This document shows positions 6,602 through 7,179 of a DNA stretch of 7,179 nt, in pieces. How positions within the stretch are numbered: position 1 is the stretch's first letter; every line of letters starts with the position of its first letter. Origin of the DNA: Desulfobacterales bacterium (lineage in GTDB: Bacteria > Desulfobacterota > DSM-4660 > Desulfatiglandales > JALVZP01); contig JALVZP010000259.1 in NCBI GenBank assembly GCA_027037575.1, positions 1 to 7,179 on the forward strand, written 5' to 3'. The translations under genes were made by a program, and so were the position numbers. Below the pieces are notes generated by a model. The model saw only the letters and a program-made list of their open reading frames with translations, was not told where the DNA came from and did not search any database.

Positions 6602-7179
6602 TAACTTTTACCCCATCCCCTTAAAGGAACAGCTAAACTCAGATATCTATTTCCTTCACCAAACATGAGTCTTTTATCTACCATCATCTTTAAGAAAGGA
6701 AGAAGCTTTAAATGATCAAGGCCTAAAAAATGATCTAATATTTCTGAAACAGACTTGTTTTTCTGGCAAAACAGATAAATAGAGCGAGAAAGGCCCTTTA
6801 GTTTATGAATCATATTTTTTTCCTTTGATATTCTTTGCCTTATAATTAAAAAATTTCCTCCATCTTGATAGCCAAGTATTGGTTCATCTTTTGGCAAACT
6901 ATGCATATCCATATAATATTTTGTCCAATAACTTACCTTTTTCCTAACAGGATCCCATAGTCTTTTTTGCTCTCTTATTTTTCCTTTGTATCCCTGAATC
7001 ATGAGAATAAGGCTTTTAAATATTTCTTCTGGAAATATATAGGAATAATTTGGATGATTCCCTGTCTTTCTTATAAAAAACATCCCTGGATTATTCCATA
7101 CAAAAGAACCATAACCTAACCAGAAGGAGATTCCCTTAAGTGGATAAAATGGGAATACAAAATCCAGATTATTTAATGT
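6601..7179 (-). CDS. C-terminal part of a probable B12-binding radical SAM RiPP-maturation C-methyltransferase (5' end beyond window)
   Basis: The frame is open from the right edge to the TAA at 6603-6601, giving 192 visible residues. An ATG at 7083 exists, but 32 more in-frame residues without a stop precede it and read as protein, so the gene very likely begins outside the window. The tail resembles, from memory, the C-terminal region of cobalamin-dependent radical SAM enzymes annotated as RiPP-maturation C-methyltransferases. Features are LGYGSFVWNNPG (21-32), HPNYSYIFP, MIQGYKGK, YQDGGNFLIIRQR, LSRSIYLFC, and the ending LPFLKMMVDKRLMFGEGNRYLSLAVPL. Residues about 125-187 look like a small winged-helix unit reminiscent of PqqD/RRE leader-peptide-binding domains. 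The CxxxCxxC cluster motif and B12 domain would lie upstream and cannot be seen. No precursor peptide gene is visible in the window. The family call is moderately sure; the substrate is unknown. Confidence 0.65.
   Translation of the reverse strand, partial: TLNNLDFVFPFYPLKGISFWLGYGSFVWNNPGMFFIRKTGNHPNYSYIFPEEIFKSLILMIQGYKGKIREQKRLWDPVRKKVSYWTKYYMDMHSLPKDEPILGYQDGGNFLIIRQRISKEKNMIHKLKGLSRSIYLFCQKNKSVSEILDHFLGLDHLKLLPFLKMMVDKRLMFGEGNRYLSLAVPLRGWGKS

Noticed and set aside
7081..7083. ATG at 7083 as the true start of the radical SAM gene
   Set aside because: The same frame continues without a stop for 32 further codons to the window edge with protein-like sequence, and no good ribosome site precedes this ATG.
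1..7179. CRISPR arrays, tRNA or rRNA genes, insertion sequences
   Set aside because: No regularly spaced repeats, tRNA cloverleaf, rRNA motifs, transposase or inverted repeats were seen; nearly all of the sequence is explained by protein genes.

Overview
The window carries eight protein genes packed head to tail, all transcribed from the minus strand (right to left). The only untranslated gap is about 100 bases, at 5605-5704. Two genes run off the ends. The DNA is AT-rich with frequent ATA, AGA and AGG codons. Gene starts are set by AGGAG-type ribosome sites and by stop/start overlaps of 1 to 14 bases. This indicates a bacterium with a compact, AT-rich genome. The protein style, rich in Ile and Lys/Glu, together with the radical-SAM gene would fit an anaerobic lineage such as Desulfobacterota, Nitrospirota or Omnitrophota. 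That placement is inference; nothing here fixes the taxon.

Right block (7179-5705). The first gene is the C-terminal part of a protein that looks like a B12-dependent radical SAM enzyme of the RiPP-maturation C-methyltransferase type. Its reading frame stays open to the window edge. It is joined by a TAATG stop/start to a TauE/SafE-family membrane transporter.

Gap (5704-5605). It holds a good candidate sigma70-type promoter (TTGACA, 18-base spacer, TAGGAT) directed at the next block.

Left block (5604-1). A secreted type-1 periplasmic binding protein of the branched-chain amino acid/amide family comes first. Then come aroD, aroE and aroA (steps 3, 4 and 6 of the shikimate pathway, in pathway order), hisI and hisG (steps 3 and 1 of histidine synthesis), and a partial YdjM/DUF457-type membrane protein that starts at TTG. 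Every junction from the binding protein through hisG overlaps, and the last gene follows hisG by 9 bases, so the block is probably one translationally coupled operon. The shikimate branch supplies chorismate and the his genes draw on PRPP. Operon partners absent from the window are aroB, aroK, aroC, hisE and all permease and ATPase genes for the binding protein.

The most unusual points are the truncated RiPP-type radical SAM gene coupled to a TauE-like transporter, and the orphan binding protein that leads an aro-his operon.
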